A stretch of DNA of 44,312 nucleotides from assembly GCA_902783245.1 (NCBI GenBank), contig CACZQF010000001.1:1-44312 (forward strand). The letters run 5' to 3'. The DNA comes from an uncultured Spirochaetaceae bacterium. GTDB lineage: Bacteria; Spirochaetota; Spirochaetia; Treponematales; Treponemataceae. The notes beneath the pieces were generated by a model. The model had not been told where the DNA came from. It ran no database searches and saw only the letters and a program-made list of their open reading frames with translations. Below are positions 23,145-30,988 of the stretch, piece by piece (within the stretch, counting starts at the first letter, position 1; each line of letters starts with the position of its first letter). Position numbers and translations under genes: made by a program.

Positions 23145-24257
23145 ATGATCATTGCAGAAATCGGAACCGCCCACGGCGGTTCCTTTGAAAAAGCATGCAG
23201 GCTCATGGATGCCGCAGCGACGGCCGGAGCTGATGCCGTCAAATTCCAATGGGTATATGCAGACGAAATCCTGCACCCCAAAACAGGCACCGTAAAGCTG
23301 CCGGGCGGGGATATTCCCCTGTATGAACGGTTCCGCCAGCTGGAAGTGCCGCCTTCTTTTTTCGCAGACTGTCTGCAGTATGCGCACGCTCATTCCCTGA
23401 AATTCGTCTGCTCGCCGTTCGGGCTTAAAAGCCTGCAGGAGCTGCTTGCTATTTCGCCGGACGCAGTAAAGATAGCGTCCCCCGAGCTTAACCACTATCC
23501 GCTGCTCAAGGCACTTGCAGACAACCGCAGTAAGCAGGCAGCTGACGGAAAAACGCCGGTTCCCGTCATCATATCCAGCGGAGTATCCACGCTGAGTGAT
23601 ATAGAAAAAGCGATCAATATTCTGGGACGTACGGACGTAACGCTGCTGCACTGCATCACCTGCTACCCTGCCCCTGAATCAGAATACAACCTGAACCTGC
23701 TGCCCCTGCTGTCAAAGCTTTTCGGCGTTCCTGCAGGTGTAAGCGATCACAGCCTTGATCCGGTACTCGTACCGTCGCTGGCAGCTGCAAACGGCGGCAC
23801 GGTCACCGAAAAGCATATCACGCTCAGCAGAAGCACGGACGGTCTTGATGACCCGGTGGCGCTTGAGCCAGAGCAGTTCGCGCTTATGGTACACTGCATT
23901 CATCAGTGCAGGGCAGCCATAGACCGCTACACAGCTGAGACCGGGAAAGCGCGTATACTTGAACAGCTCAGCGGTACCTACGGTACAGAAAAGGTCCAAG
24001 CTGCGCTCGGAACAGGTATAAAGCAGCTTGCGCCGTCAGAACAGGCAAACTACGGCCGCACGAACCGCTCGCTGCACTTTATGCGCAGCCTGCCAGCGGG
24101 CACCGTCATTACGGCGCAGGACGTGGCAGTATTACGTACTGAAAAAATACTCACGCCCGGCATTTCTCCTGAATACCTTGAAACCGTTATCGGCAGGCGG
24201 CTGACACACAGTGCCGAGGCAGGAGAAGGCGTGCGGTGGGAGCATCTGCTGTCATAA
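23145..24257 (+). CDS. NeuB-family nonulosonic (sialic) acid synthase
   Basis: A 370-residue enzyme of the NeuB/SpsE family, which condenses phosphoenolpyruvate with an N-acetylhexosamine derivative to give sialic, legionaminic or pseudaminic acid. The TIM-barrel start is IAEIGTAHGGSFEKA (residues 3-17), with DAVKFQ at about 30, SPELNHYPLL at about 117 and GVSDHS at about 201. A C-terminal SAF (antifreeze-like) domain runs from about 300 with NYGRTNRSLHFMRSLPAGT and IGRRL. The sugar substrate is not determined. Neighbours are hisS and cstA, so it stands apart from a sugar cluster; the dehydratase and aminotransferase genes at 35-38 kb could supply a precursor. Confidence 0.9.
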   Translation: MIIAEIGTAHGGSFEKACRLMDAAATAGADAVKFQWVYADEILHPKTGTVKLPGGDIPLYERFRQLEVPPSFFADCLQYAHAHSLKFVCSPFGLKSLQELLAISPDAVKIASPELNHYPLLKALADNRSKQAADGKTPVPVIISSGVSTLSDIEKAINILGRTDVTLLHCITCYPAPESEYNLNLLPLLSKLFGVPAGVSDHSLDPVLVPSLAAANGGTVTEKHITLSRSTDGLDDPVALEPEQFALMVHCIHQCRAAIDRYTAETGKARILEQLSGTYGTEKVQAALGTGIKQLAPSEQANYGRTNRSLHFMRSLPAGTVITAQDVAVLRTEKILTPGISPEYLETVIGRRLTHSAEAGEGVRWEHLLS

Positions 24258-24273
24258 GTGTACAGTACACAAA

Positions 24274-24300
24274 GGGCTGTACCAACGCGTTGGACAGCCC
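24274..24300 (+). terminator. Hairpin after the neuB-like gene
   Basis: GGGCTGT-A-CCAACG and CGTTGG-ACAGCCC form a nearly perfect inverted repeat with one bulged base. A smaller GTGTAC/TACAC palindrome lies just upstream. No T-run follows, so termination is uncertain. Confidence 0.5.
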
Positions 24301-24348
24301 CATGTACCGGGAGCGTATCCGCCGTATACAGCGATTTTTCCCGTTCTC

Positions 24349-24395
24349 AAGGGCACCTCGAAAAACTACTAAAGCAGGTTTTTCGAGGTGCCCTT
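24349..24395. repeat. Dispersed inverted repeat, family 2, copy C (arms only)
   Basis: Arms AAGGGCACCTCGAAAAAC (24349-24366) and GTTTTTCGAGGTGCCCTT (24378-24395) are perfect over 18 bp around an 11-nt loop. The arms match the ends of copies A and B; the 30-nt coding-like core is absent. It sits between the neuB-like gene and the hisS promoter. Confidence 0.8.
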
Positions 24396-24397
24396 AA

Positions 24398-24426
24398 TTG
24401 TATTTTTTTACGCTTTCCAGTAGTAT
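24398..24426 (+). promoter_or_regulatory. hisS promoter, leaderless position
   Basis: TTGTAT (24398-24403), a 17-nt spacer and TAGTAT (24421-24426), then 7 nt to ATG 24434. No Shine-Dalgarno is visible. Confidence 0.6.
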
Positions 24427-24433
24427 TACGGGT

Positions 24434-25735
24434 ATGGAAACATTGATTCAACCGAAAGTCCTGAAAGGATTCAGGGACTTTCTTCCCTCGGCAGAAATTC
24501 TTCGTACCGAGCTCACAGAAAAAATCACGCAGGTATACCGTTCATTCGGCTTCGTGCCCATCGACACGCCGGTGCTTGAGTATACAGAAATTCTGCTTCG
24601 CAAAAGCAACGGAGAAACCGAAAAACAGGTGTTCCGCTTTACTGACAACGGCGGCCGGGACGTGGCCATGCGCTTTGACCTGACGGTACCGTTCGCACGT
24701 TTTACCGCAGAGCATAAAAATGATCTCTATTTTCCCTTTAAACGATACCATATAGCAAAAGTCTGGCGCGGCGAAAAACCGCAGGCCGGAAGATACCGCG
24801 AATTCATGCAGTGCGACGTGGATACCGTCGGCTCAGACAGTGCTGCGGCGGACTTTGAGATTCTGTCCGTAATGAAAACCGCGCTGAATGCCATCGGCGT
24901 AAACGGTATCACCATCCACGTAAACCACCGCGGCATTTTCAACCGTTTTCTGGCATGCATCGGCACAGCGGAAAAAAGCGAGGATATTCTGCGCTCAGTG
25001 GACAAGCTTGCAAAGGTCGGCAAAGACGCTGTATTCGCAGAGCTGCAGGAACTCACCGGTTCCGAAGACAAGGCACAGAAAATACTGACCTACATTGCAG
25101 GCGCAGACTCGTTCGAAAGCACGCTCGATCTGCTTGAAAGCATGGCAGGCGGTCCCGGCGATGACACCGCTCGCATGAGAGAAATCAGAGCCATGATGAA
25201 AGCCGCAGGAATCGAATCGACCTATGTGCTTGACCCGTCCATTACACGCGGACTAGACTACTACACCGGCATTGTCTATGAGACATTCCTGAACGATCTG
25301 CCTTCTATAGGCTCCGTATGCTCAGGCGGCCGTTACGACAACCTTGCCGGCCTGTATATGAAGGAAAAAGTTCCGGGCGTAGGCATGTCTATCGGCCTTG
25401 ACCGGCTTATTGCAGGACTTGAGGAGCTTGGAAAGACGGAGAAAAAAGGCAGCTATCTTGATGTAGAAATATTCTGTCTGGACAAAAATCATGCCGCGCA
25501 CTACCAGAAAGTTGCCGCCCAGCTCAGGGCACAGCAGGTGGCCGCAGAAGTATTCCCCGACCCTAAAAAGCTAGGCCAGCAGTATGCAGTCACCGAAGCG
25601 AAGTGCGTGCCGTGGGGCATCATGATTAAAGAAGAAAATCTGAAGGACGGAACGGTGACGCTCAAAAACCTGCGTACCAGAGAGCAGTTCGAAAACATCA
25701 CCGTTGATAAGGCTGTGCAGCTCATACGGAGCTGA
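24434..25735 (+). CDS. hisS: Histidyl-tRNA synthetase
   Basis: A 433-residue class II aminoacyl-tRNA synthetase. Motif 1 is in VLKGFRDFLPSAEI (about residues 8-21), motif 2 in the FKRYHIAKVWRGEKPQAGRY stretch (about 100-119), the histidine-specific GLDYYTGIVYETF at about 273-285, and motif 3 in GVGMSIGLDRLIAGL near 315-330. A C-terminal anticodon-binding domain runs from about 335. ATG 24434 is chosen because homologues start here and a -10 box lies 7 nt upstream; the longer frame from 24398 has no support. It is monocistronic with its own terminator. Confidence 0.96.
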   Translation: METLIQPKVLKGFRDFLPSAEILRTELTEKITQVYRSFGFVPIDTPVLEYTEILLRKSNGETEKQVFRFTDNGGRDVAMRFDLTVPFARFTAEHKNDLYFPFKRYHIAKVWRGEKPQAGRYREFMQCDVDTVGSDSAAADFEILSVMKTALNAIGVNGITIHVNHRGIFNRFLACIGTAEKSEDILRSVDKLAKVGKDAVFAELQELTGSEDKAQKILTYIAGADSFESTLDLLESMAGGPGDDTARMREIRAMMKAAGIESTYVLDPSITRGLDYYTGIVYETFLNDLPSIGSVCSGGRYDNLAGLYMKEKVPGVGMSIGLDRLIAGLEELGKTEKKGSYLDVEIFCLDKNHAAHYQKVAAQLRAQQVAAEVFPDPKKLGQQYAVTEAKCVPWGIMIKEENLKDGTVTLKNLRTREQFENITVDKAVQLIRS

Positions 25736-25760
25736 GCACGTCCGACACACGGTCAATAGC

Positions 25761-25806
25761 AAAAAAGTCCGCAGGAACGCAGAGTTAGTTCAGGCGGACT
25801 TTTTTT
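25761..25806 (+). terminator. Intrinsic terminator of hisS
   Basis: AAAAAGTCCGC and GCGGACTTTTT form an 11-bp stem with a 21-nt loop, followed by further T. Confidence 0.85.
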
Positions 25807-26039
25807 GTATGGCTATGTCCGTAAATAGTGTTGCTAACACGTACATAGCTCGGTTTAAATATTAACTAACTATGTATGATAAAATTAACAGAAAAGTTTT
25901 TTGAAGAAGTATACGTGGAATCAAATAGTCTAAATAGCTATAAAGGATTAAACCATTTTAAGGAATGTCAAATTTATTTACCACTTTAGGACACAGCCTT
26001 TTGTATATACGGCAGCATGTATGCTTCAGCACACCGCCG
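25807..26039. other. AT-rich intergenic region with an open-frame fragment
   Basis: It starts with an inverted repeat (GCTATGT ... ACATAGC, 25809-25846) around GTGTT-GCT-AACAC. Then comes a markedly AT-rich stretch, unlike the GC-richer genes around it, with a 37-codon open frame at 25876-25989. It may be the scar of a lost gene or element. Confidence 0.45.
25876..25989 (+). pseudogene. Possible gene fragment, 37 codons, AT-rich
   Basis: The frame reads MIKLTEKFFEEVYV through NHFKECQIYLPL and then a TAG. The peptide looks protein-like (amphipathic and charged, ordinary composition) and the codons are AT-rich, unlike local genes. There is no clear ribosome-binding site, and the rest of any parent gene is absent. 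It could be a truncated remnant or a genuine small protein. I do not recognise a family. Confidence 0.3.
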
Positions 26040-26462
26040 CTACATCTTTTCAGAAACAGATTCAGCCAGAAACTTATTGGCGCAGATGGTCACTGCCGAT
26101 CCGGGGAGCCAGCCGCCCGGAACAAAATACCATTTTTCAGTCCGCGGCTCCGACTCCTGCACCAGCGTCTCGTTTCCGATAATCTGCAACACCTGGCCGC
26201 GGCGGCAGTGCGATGCTATAGGTGAGCTCCAGCCGGGCGCGCTGCGCAACGCCACGTACGGCTCACGGACAACTATCCACTGTACGTCTGGAGCAAGCGC
26301 AAGCGGATCAGACTCATCCAGCTCAAACTCAATCTCTTTCTGTCGCGCAAAGCAGGAACTCAATCCAGTACACAGTACACAGACAAAGCTTGCAAAGCAT
26401 ATAAAACACGCGCAAACGGCAGCACGATGCCGCAGCGTTCTCAGAACATCAGCAGCACGCAT
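26040..26462 (-). CDS. Lipoprotein with SH3-like domain
   Basis: A 140-residue protein with a long signal sequence ending in a lipobox (TGLSSC, Cys37). The rest resembles a bacterial SH3 fold: QWIVVREPYVALRSAP, a turn, then RGQVLQIIGNETL and WYFVPGGWLPGSAV, a pattern seen in cell-wall- or peptide-binding SH3 domains. No catalytic site is visible. The start at 26462 follows the mutT stop by 2 bp, so it belongs to the same minus-strand operon. The C-terminal half is complete and no frameshift is seen. Confidence 0.8.
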   Translation of the reverse strand: MRAADVLRTLRHRAAVCACFICFASFVCVLCTGLSSCFARQKEIEFELDESDPLALAPDVQWIVVREPYVALRSAPGWSSPIASHCRRGQVLQIIGNETLVQESEPRTEKWYFVPGGWLPGSAVTICANKFLAESVSEKM

Positions 26463-26464
26463 AG

Positions 26465-26875
26465 CTACTGCAGTCCCGAAACATATTCCTGTATTGCAGG
26501 ATACAGCTTCATGTCAGAATCTACAAAATGAAGGGAAGGAATATCGGCAAGCGGAACCCATGCATATTCAGAATGCTCCGTCAGCGTGTACGGAATCTGT
26601 ATTCCGTCATGAGGCACGCTGATCGAATAGGCATGCAGCACGCACTGCTCGCCGTTATGGCAGAATTCAGCCTCTGCAATACGGTCACGAACGGTCACCG
26701 TAATGCCGAACTCTTCCTGCAGCTCACGCACCACAGCCTGCTGCTCGGTTTCATCCGGCTCACATTTACCGCCGGGAAATTCCCATCTGTCACCCATGAC
26801 TCCCACAGGATTACGGTGCGCGATCAGAATCTTTCCGTTACAGTAGGCAATGCATGCCACAGAAACTTTCGGCAT
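26465..26875 (-). CDS. MutT-type Nudix hydrolase
   Basis: A 136-residue Nudix hydrolase, probably acting on oxidised or other nucleoside triphosphates. The Nudix box matches GX5EX7REUXEEXGU: GGKCEPDETEQQAV, then VRELQEEFGI (about residues 36-59). The preceding PVGVMGDRWEFPGG is typical of MutT (8-oxo-dGTP) enzymes, and the length is normal. Its ATG lies 3 bp past the stop of the upstream membrane-protein gene, giving a tight operon. The exact substrate is not proven by sequence alone. Confidence 0.92.
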   Translation of the reverse strand: MPKVSVACIAYCNGKILIAHRNPVGVMGDRWEFPGGKCEPDETEQQAVVRELQEEFGITVTVRDRIAEAEFCHNGEQCVLHAYSISVPHDGIQIPYTLTEHSEYAWVPLADIPSLHFVDSDMKLYPAIQEYVSGLQ

Positions 26876-26878
26876 AGG

Positions 26879-27364
26879 CTACAGCAGAAGAACCTGAGGA
26901 AAAAGAAAGTGCAGCAGACCAGCGAACAGACAGAAAATGCCGATGTACCGTCTGCCGTCTATAAACACCTTACGTACCGGCTCACCGATACTCAGGTCGG
27001 TGGATGAAGCATCCATATAATACTCAAGCAGAAGCGCGAAGCCGCCTGCTATGCCTGCAAGCGCCGGAAAAAAGTCACCAATAACGGGAATATCATTATG
27101 CACCACAGAAAGCAGCTTCATAATTCCGGTAAACACCGAGGCAAACCCGACGACCAGCCGGAATGCCGGCGTAGAAATAAAAGACATGTCTCCTTTGAAC
27201 AGGCGGGAAGGATGCAGTCCCTTTTTTCCCGCAGGAGCGCTTTCGTCCGGCTCCAGATCTGCAGCATCCGGCACATCCGCATCAGCGGAGGTCTGCTGCG
27301 CATAGACCAGAATCAGCCCTACTCCAATATTAAGAAGCACAGAAAGAAAATAAAACTGTAGCAT
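26879..27364 (-). CDS. Multi-spanning membrane protein of unknown function
   Basis: A 161-residue protein with four hydrophobic segments: about residues 4-22, 68-84, 95-112 and 140-160. An acidic, Asp/Glu-rich soluble loop lies at about 25-55 (with a DVPDAADLEPDE stretch). No catalytic motif is evident. ATG 27364 is preferred over an upstream ATG at 27382 because GAGGAG lies 10 nt before it. It is in a tight minus-strand operon with another membrane protein and a lipoprotein. The shared order and absence of known domains suggest a treponeme-specific envelope module; that is inference. Confidence 0.75.
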   Translation of the reverse strand: MLQFYFLSVLLNIGVGLILVYAQQTSADADVPDAADLEPDESAPAGKKGLHPSRLFKGDMSFISTPAFRLVVGFASVFTGIMKLLSVVHNDIPVIGDFFPALAGIAGGFALLLEYYMDASSTDLSIGEPVRKVFIDGRRYIGIFCLFAGLLHFLFPQVLLL

Positions 27365-27382
27365 ATGAGCTTCACTCCTCAT

Positions 27383-27949
27383 TCACCGGCGTTGTACCGA
27401 AGCCGCCAACGTCTGCTTCTTACCGGCGATCTCAACATCAGCCAGTACTTGAAGTATATCATAATCAGAAAACTTTGTCCTCAAAAAACATTCGTTTCCG
27501 CTATAAATTTCAGTCATCGTCTGCGTCTGCGATTTCTGCTTGTCCACATCCACCGTCCAGAATTCCACCTTTACGTTTTCGCTGTGCGCCTGCTGTTTCT
27601 GCCCGGACACCTGCTTCGGCGACAGTCGCAGGCTCACGTACACAATGTCTTCGAATGAAAAAGAAGAAAGCTCCGCCTGTATATTCCCGAACTGCTTTTT
27701 ATTGTCGGAGCCACCGAGCAGGCTTGTAAACAGCACCAGCAGCAGACAGGCCACGAGCGAAAAAAGCATAAGCCGGTTCGCGCGCGTAGCAACAAGCACC
27801 TTGAACAGTCCTTTTACCGGACGAGGCCCCCTGCCCGCATAATATTCCTGTACGATCCGGGGTGCGTTTCTAAGCCGTTCCTCACGATTATAATAAAAGT
27901 GAAGCGGCTCTTCGCCTTCGGCATACCCTTCGTTTTTACTATCATCCAT
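27383..27949 (-). CDS. Single-pass membrane protein of unknown function
   Basis: A 188-residue protein with an N-terminal soluble part of about 58 residues (charged, with YYNREERLRNAPRIVQEYY), one membrane helix (about 59-78, LMLFSLVACLLLVLFTSLLG) and an external domain of about 110 residues rich in beta strands (FEDIVYVSLRLSP, VKVEFWTVDVDKQKS). There is no recognisable motif. It overlaps no neighbour but lies 12 bp from the lipoprotein stop and directly before the next membrane protein, so all three are likely co-transcribed. The function is unknown. Confidence 0.75.
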   Translation of the reverse strand: MDDSKNEGYAEGEEPLHFYYNREERLRNAPRIVQEYYAGRGPRPVKGLFKVLVATRANRLMLFSLVACLLLVLFTSLLGGSDNKKQFGNIQAELSSFSFEDIVYVSLRLSPKQVSGQKQQAHSENVKVEFWTVDVDKQKSQTQTMTEIYSGNECFLRTKFSDYDILQVLADVEIAGKKQTLAASVQRR

Positions 27950-27960
27950 ACGCCCATCCC

Positions 27961-29187
27961 CTACGATCTTGAGATGACATTTATCAGATCATCCATCCGC
28001 CACCATTTTACCGAAACACACTGATCATCGGCAAAAATACCGGTGATGATGCCCGTATCGGAAAGGAAGAACGAATGGTACAGAAGGTTATCGGAACCGA
28101 TTCCCAGATTGCGCTTCAGGATCCGCTGGCCGTCAGGCTGTATCATCTGCACCATGAATCCGTTGTCGGTGGCAATAGAAAAGAACAGCCAGCCGCTTGA
28201 AGTCACACCCATAAAATCATAGGGAATGCTGTATGAAATCCGGCTGAACCCCTGCGTGACAGAATGCTCGAACGCGGGAATGCTGTACGGCTCGCCGAAT
28301 GTACCCGATACCGCATCAAGCGGATACACGCGCGTACCCGCATAATCTATACCGGACTGCACCTTGGAGTCCTGGTCCACATAGTTCACAGAATAATCGA
28401 CTTTTACAAACAGTTCGTAGCCGCTGCGCGCAGGAATAACCTTTTCCACGGACACATGCACCGTACCCGTATTTTCATCCTGTGTGAACGGGTCAGGAAC
28501 ATCGGCGCTTTTTACGGGAATAATGTATTTTAGATAACGGTCGGCGGAAAACCAGTATACGAGCGGACCGTCATTAGTCACGCATACCACCACAAGCTCG
28601 TTGGAGTCGGTAGTATAGACAGCATCAATGAACGGAAACGGCGTGCCGCCGGGACCGTTCTGCCCGATATAGTCAATGAACGTGCCGTCGCTGGAAAAGC
28701 AGACGATCACACGGTCAAGCATAGTATTCTTTTCATTGTCACGGATCTGCCGGGATTTCGGCAGTGTATCGACTGCATACAGATACTTACGGGAATCAAC
28801 GGCAACGGGCCCGAGCGTGTTGAACGGATATGCTACTGCCTTACGAGTGCTCACCGCGGCTTCGGACATGTCGGACGGAACAAAATCAGGGGCAACATTG
28901 TCATCGGCATTGTACAGCAGCGTAATCAGGTCGCCGTAGGAATTAAGCTCCATGATCTTCTTGGACTCGCCGTTGGCAATATAAAAGAAACCGGAATTCA
29001 TGGCCATATATGTTCTGACCGCACCCACGGAAGCCAGGCTGAACAGATTCAGCTGGTCGTCAAAACGGCCGTACGGAACGGTGAACAGATCATTCCCGGC
29101 AACCGTACGCGGCAGACCGGAGTCCGCGCAGGAAACAAACAGGCAGAGCAGCAGCGCGGTAAGCAGGGAATACACATTTTTTATCAT
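27961..29187 (-). CDS. Beta-propeller-like lipoprotein
   Basis: A 408-residue protein with a short signal and lipobox (CLFVSC, Cys20). The mature part has repeated strands and NHL/propeller-type stretches such as GDLITLLYNADDN and SSDGTFIDYIGQNGPGGTP, consistent with a six-bladed-like propeller exposed in the periplasm or at the cell surface. It resembles lipoproteins known in other spirochaetes, but I could not name a family with certainty. ATG 29187 is firmly set: TTGACA, a 17-nt spacer and TATGCT end 6 nt before it, so the longer frame to 29355 is not translated from this promoter. It heads the minus-strand operon down to 26040. Confidence 0.82.
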   Translation of the reverse strand: MIKNVYSLLTALLLCLFVSCADSGLPRTVAGNDLFTVPYGRFDDQLNLFSLASVGAVRTYMAMNSGFFYIANGESKKIMELNSYGDLITLLYNADDNVAPDFVPSDMSEAAVSTRKAVAYPFNTLGPVAVDSRKYLYAVDTLPKSRQIRDNEKNTMLDRVIVCFSSDGTFIDYIGQNGPGGTPFPFIDAVYTTDSNELVVVCVTNDGPLVYWFSADRYLKYIIPVKSADVPDPFTQDENTGTVHVSVEKVIPARSGYELFVKVDYSVNYVDQDSKVQSGIDYAGTRVYPLDAVSGTFGEPYSIPAFEHSVTQGFSRISYSIPYDFMGVTSSGWLFFSIATDNGFMVQMIQPDGQRILKRNLGIGSDNLLYHSFFLSDTGIITGIFADDQCVSVKWWRMDDLINVISRS

Positions 29188-29193
29188 ATTTCT

Positions 29194-29222
29194 AGCATAA
29201 AGATTCACCCGCTTCCTGTCAA
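29194..29222 (-). promoter_or_regulatory. Promoter of the propeller lipoprotein operon, leaderless
   Basis: On the minus strand, perfect TTGACA (29217-29222), a 17-nt spacer and TATGCT (29194-29199), then 6 nt to the ATG. This is the clearest leaderless promoter in the window. Confidence 0.78.
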
Positions 29223-29224
29223 CG

Positions 29225-30985
29225 CTACATCTGACGCTGCGATGAATCCCGGCGGCGGTCGCTGTTTCCGGCGTAATAGGCGCTTTTGCAGGCGTACATT
29301 TCTCTGTCAGCACGTGAGAACACAGACTTAAAGTCCTTGTCCAGCCGGTCATCAAATACCGCGGCGCCTTTTGATACGCTCAGCTCCAGCTCGTAGCGGT
29401 CGTTTTCCTTATTAAACGCTGCAAGCCGCTCGTCAAAGCGCGTCAGATACAGCTCCGCAACCTGCTTGGCATCAGAACAAGCTTCTATAGAATCCTCAGG
29501 TACAGCGGCGCCTTCTCCAGTACGATCTGCCGCCAGAGCATGCTCTACGATTACCACAAATTCATCACCGCCCACACGGTAGATGCGGTCCTTGCCAAAC
29601 ACAGCCTGCAGTATTCTGGCGGTGTCCTTTATAAGCATGTTTCCGTACTCATGGCCGTAGGTATCGTTCATATGCTTGAGTCCGTTCACATCGAACAGAT
29701 AGAACGTAAATTCAGCCATATGCTCTTTTATGCGCTGGTTCAATATCTCGCGCTTTTTCAGATAGGCAGATGAATTGTAGCAGCCCGTCAGACCGTCTGT
29801 ATAGGCCTGCATGCTGATATAATCGATATATTCCTTAAGCTCAACGGCAATCCGTCTGATGCTTTCAGCCAGCGTGCCGAGCTCGTCATTGGAGCTCACG
29901 GGCACCGGCACCGTAAGCTCGCCGCGGGAAATTCGTCCGGCAATGTCGGAAAGCAGCTGTACAGGATGAATAATCCATGACGCCATGTTGTTTGCCAGCA
30001 GGGCCGCCAGCACCATGACGGCAATAAACAGCAGCGACATGCGCCAGCACATCTGCGACAGCAGGTGCAGCAGCTCAGACTCAGGCACAGAAATAGCCAG
30101 CAGCATGCCGTTGTACATGCTGTTCAATATCAGACGGTGACGCACGCCGTTCCACCGGTACAGATAGTTTTTACCCGTATCAATAAAGGCAGATGTAAAG
30201 AAATGCCGAAGCGCGAGCGCATCTTTAAAATGGTCAAAATCCTCGGCGGACAGACCTGCAGGAAAGTCCTTATGATAGATCAGGTTCCCGTCGTTTCCCA
30301 CCAGGAAACCGAAGCCTGCCTCATAATCAAGATTATCTATGGTCTTGCGCAGCAGCGACATGTTGATCTCCATGCCCACTACGCCGAGGAACCGGCCTCT
30401 CTGGAACATCGGCATACCGTACAAAACCGAATGCAGCGAATAGTCCACGTTAAAGTTTTCATACGGGCCCAGCCACACCGACTTTCCGGCCTGCAGCGGG
30501 CCGGTATACCATATCGTACGGGCAGGATTTTCCTCAAGCCAGCGAGGCAGGTCGAACTGGGAGTCTATATAGGTGCCGGTACCGTCGTTCACCAGATACA
30601 GGCAGCCGTCCTTACCGAACAGCTCAGGATCAAAACTGAAACAGAACGTTTTTACACCGTCTATGGATGCACTGAGCTCGCGGGCGGTCTCAGCAAGCTT
30701 GCCCATAAACGCCGCAAGTTTTTTAGGATTTCTGCGCAGCTGCTCAACGTCAGTGACATGCTCCACCATTTCGGAAATTCCTTGAACAAGGCGTTCAACG
30801 GCGCTGAAGCTGGCGTTCATCTCGGAGACTTTCTGCGATGACAAGAAATAGAGCGCCTGCGACGAATGGTAGGTGATGGAATAACGCACATAGTAATATG
30901 CGATGGATGCCGTAATGGCGAACACGATCATGAAGGCACCGATATATGAGCGGATAAAACGGGTACGGATAGACTTTTTTTTCAT
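29225..30985 (-). CDS. Membrane-bound sensor diguanylate cyclase
   Basis: A 586-residue protein with an N-terminal membrane helix (about 12-32), a periplasmic Cache-type sensor region (about 35-300), a second helix (about 313-335), a HAMP segment (about 335-385) and a GGDEF domain (about 400-570). The catalytic motif is RVGGDEFVV, and the upstream metal/substrate motif reads FDVNGLKHMNDTYGHEYGN. The inhibitory site RxxD is incomplete: Asp is present but its Arg is Phe, so product feedback is probably absent. It follows another diguanylate cyclase gene by 3 nt and shares its transcript. Confidence 0.92.
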   Translation of the reverse strand: MKKKSIRTRFIRSYIGAFMIVFAITASIAYYYVRYSITYHSSQALYFLSSQKVSEMNASFSAVERLVQGISEMVEHVTDVEQLRRNPKKLAAFMGKLAETARELSASIDGVKTFCFSFDPELFGKDGCLYLVNDGTGTYIDSQFDLPRWLEENPARTIWYTGPLQAGKSVWLGPYENFNVDYSLHSVLYGMPMFQRGRFLGVVGMEINMSLLRKTIDNLDYEAGFGFLVGNDGNLIYHKDFPAGLSAEDFDHFKDALALRHFFTSAFIDTGKNYLYRWNGVRHRLILNSMYNGMLLAISVPESELLHLLSQMCWRMSLLFIAVMVLAALLANNMASWIIHPVQLLSDIAGRISRGELTVPVPVSSNDELGTLAESIRRIAVELKEYIDYISMQAYTDGLTGCYNSSAYLKKREILNQRIKEHMAEFTFYLFDVNGLKHMNDTYGHEYGNMLIKDTARILQAVFGKDRIYRVGGDEFVVIVEHALAADRTGEGAAVPEDSIEACSDAKQVAELYLTRFDERLAAFNKENDRYELELSVSKGAAVFDDRLDKDFKSVFSRADREMYACKSAYYAGNSDRRRDSSQRQM

Positions 30986-30988
30986 ACC

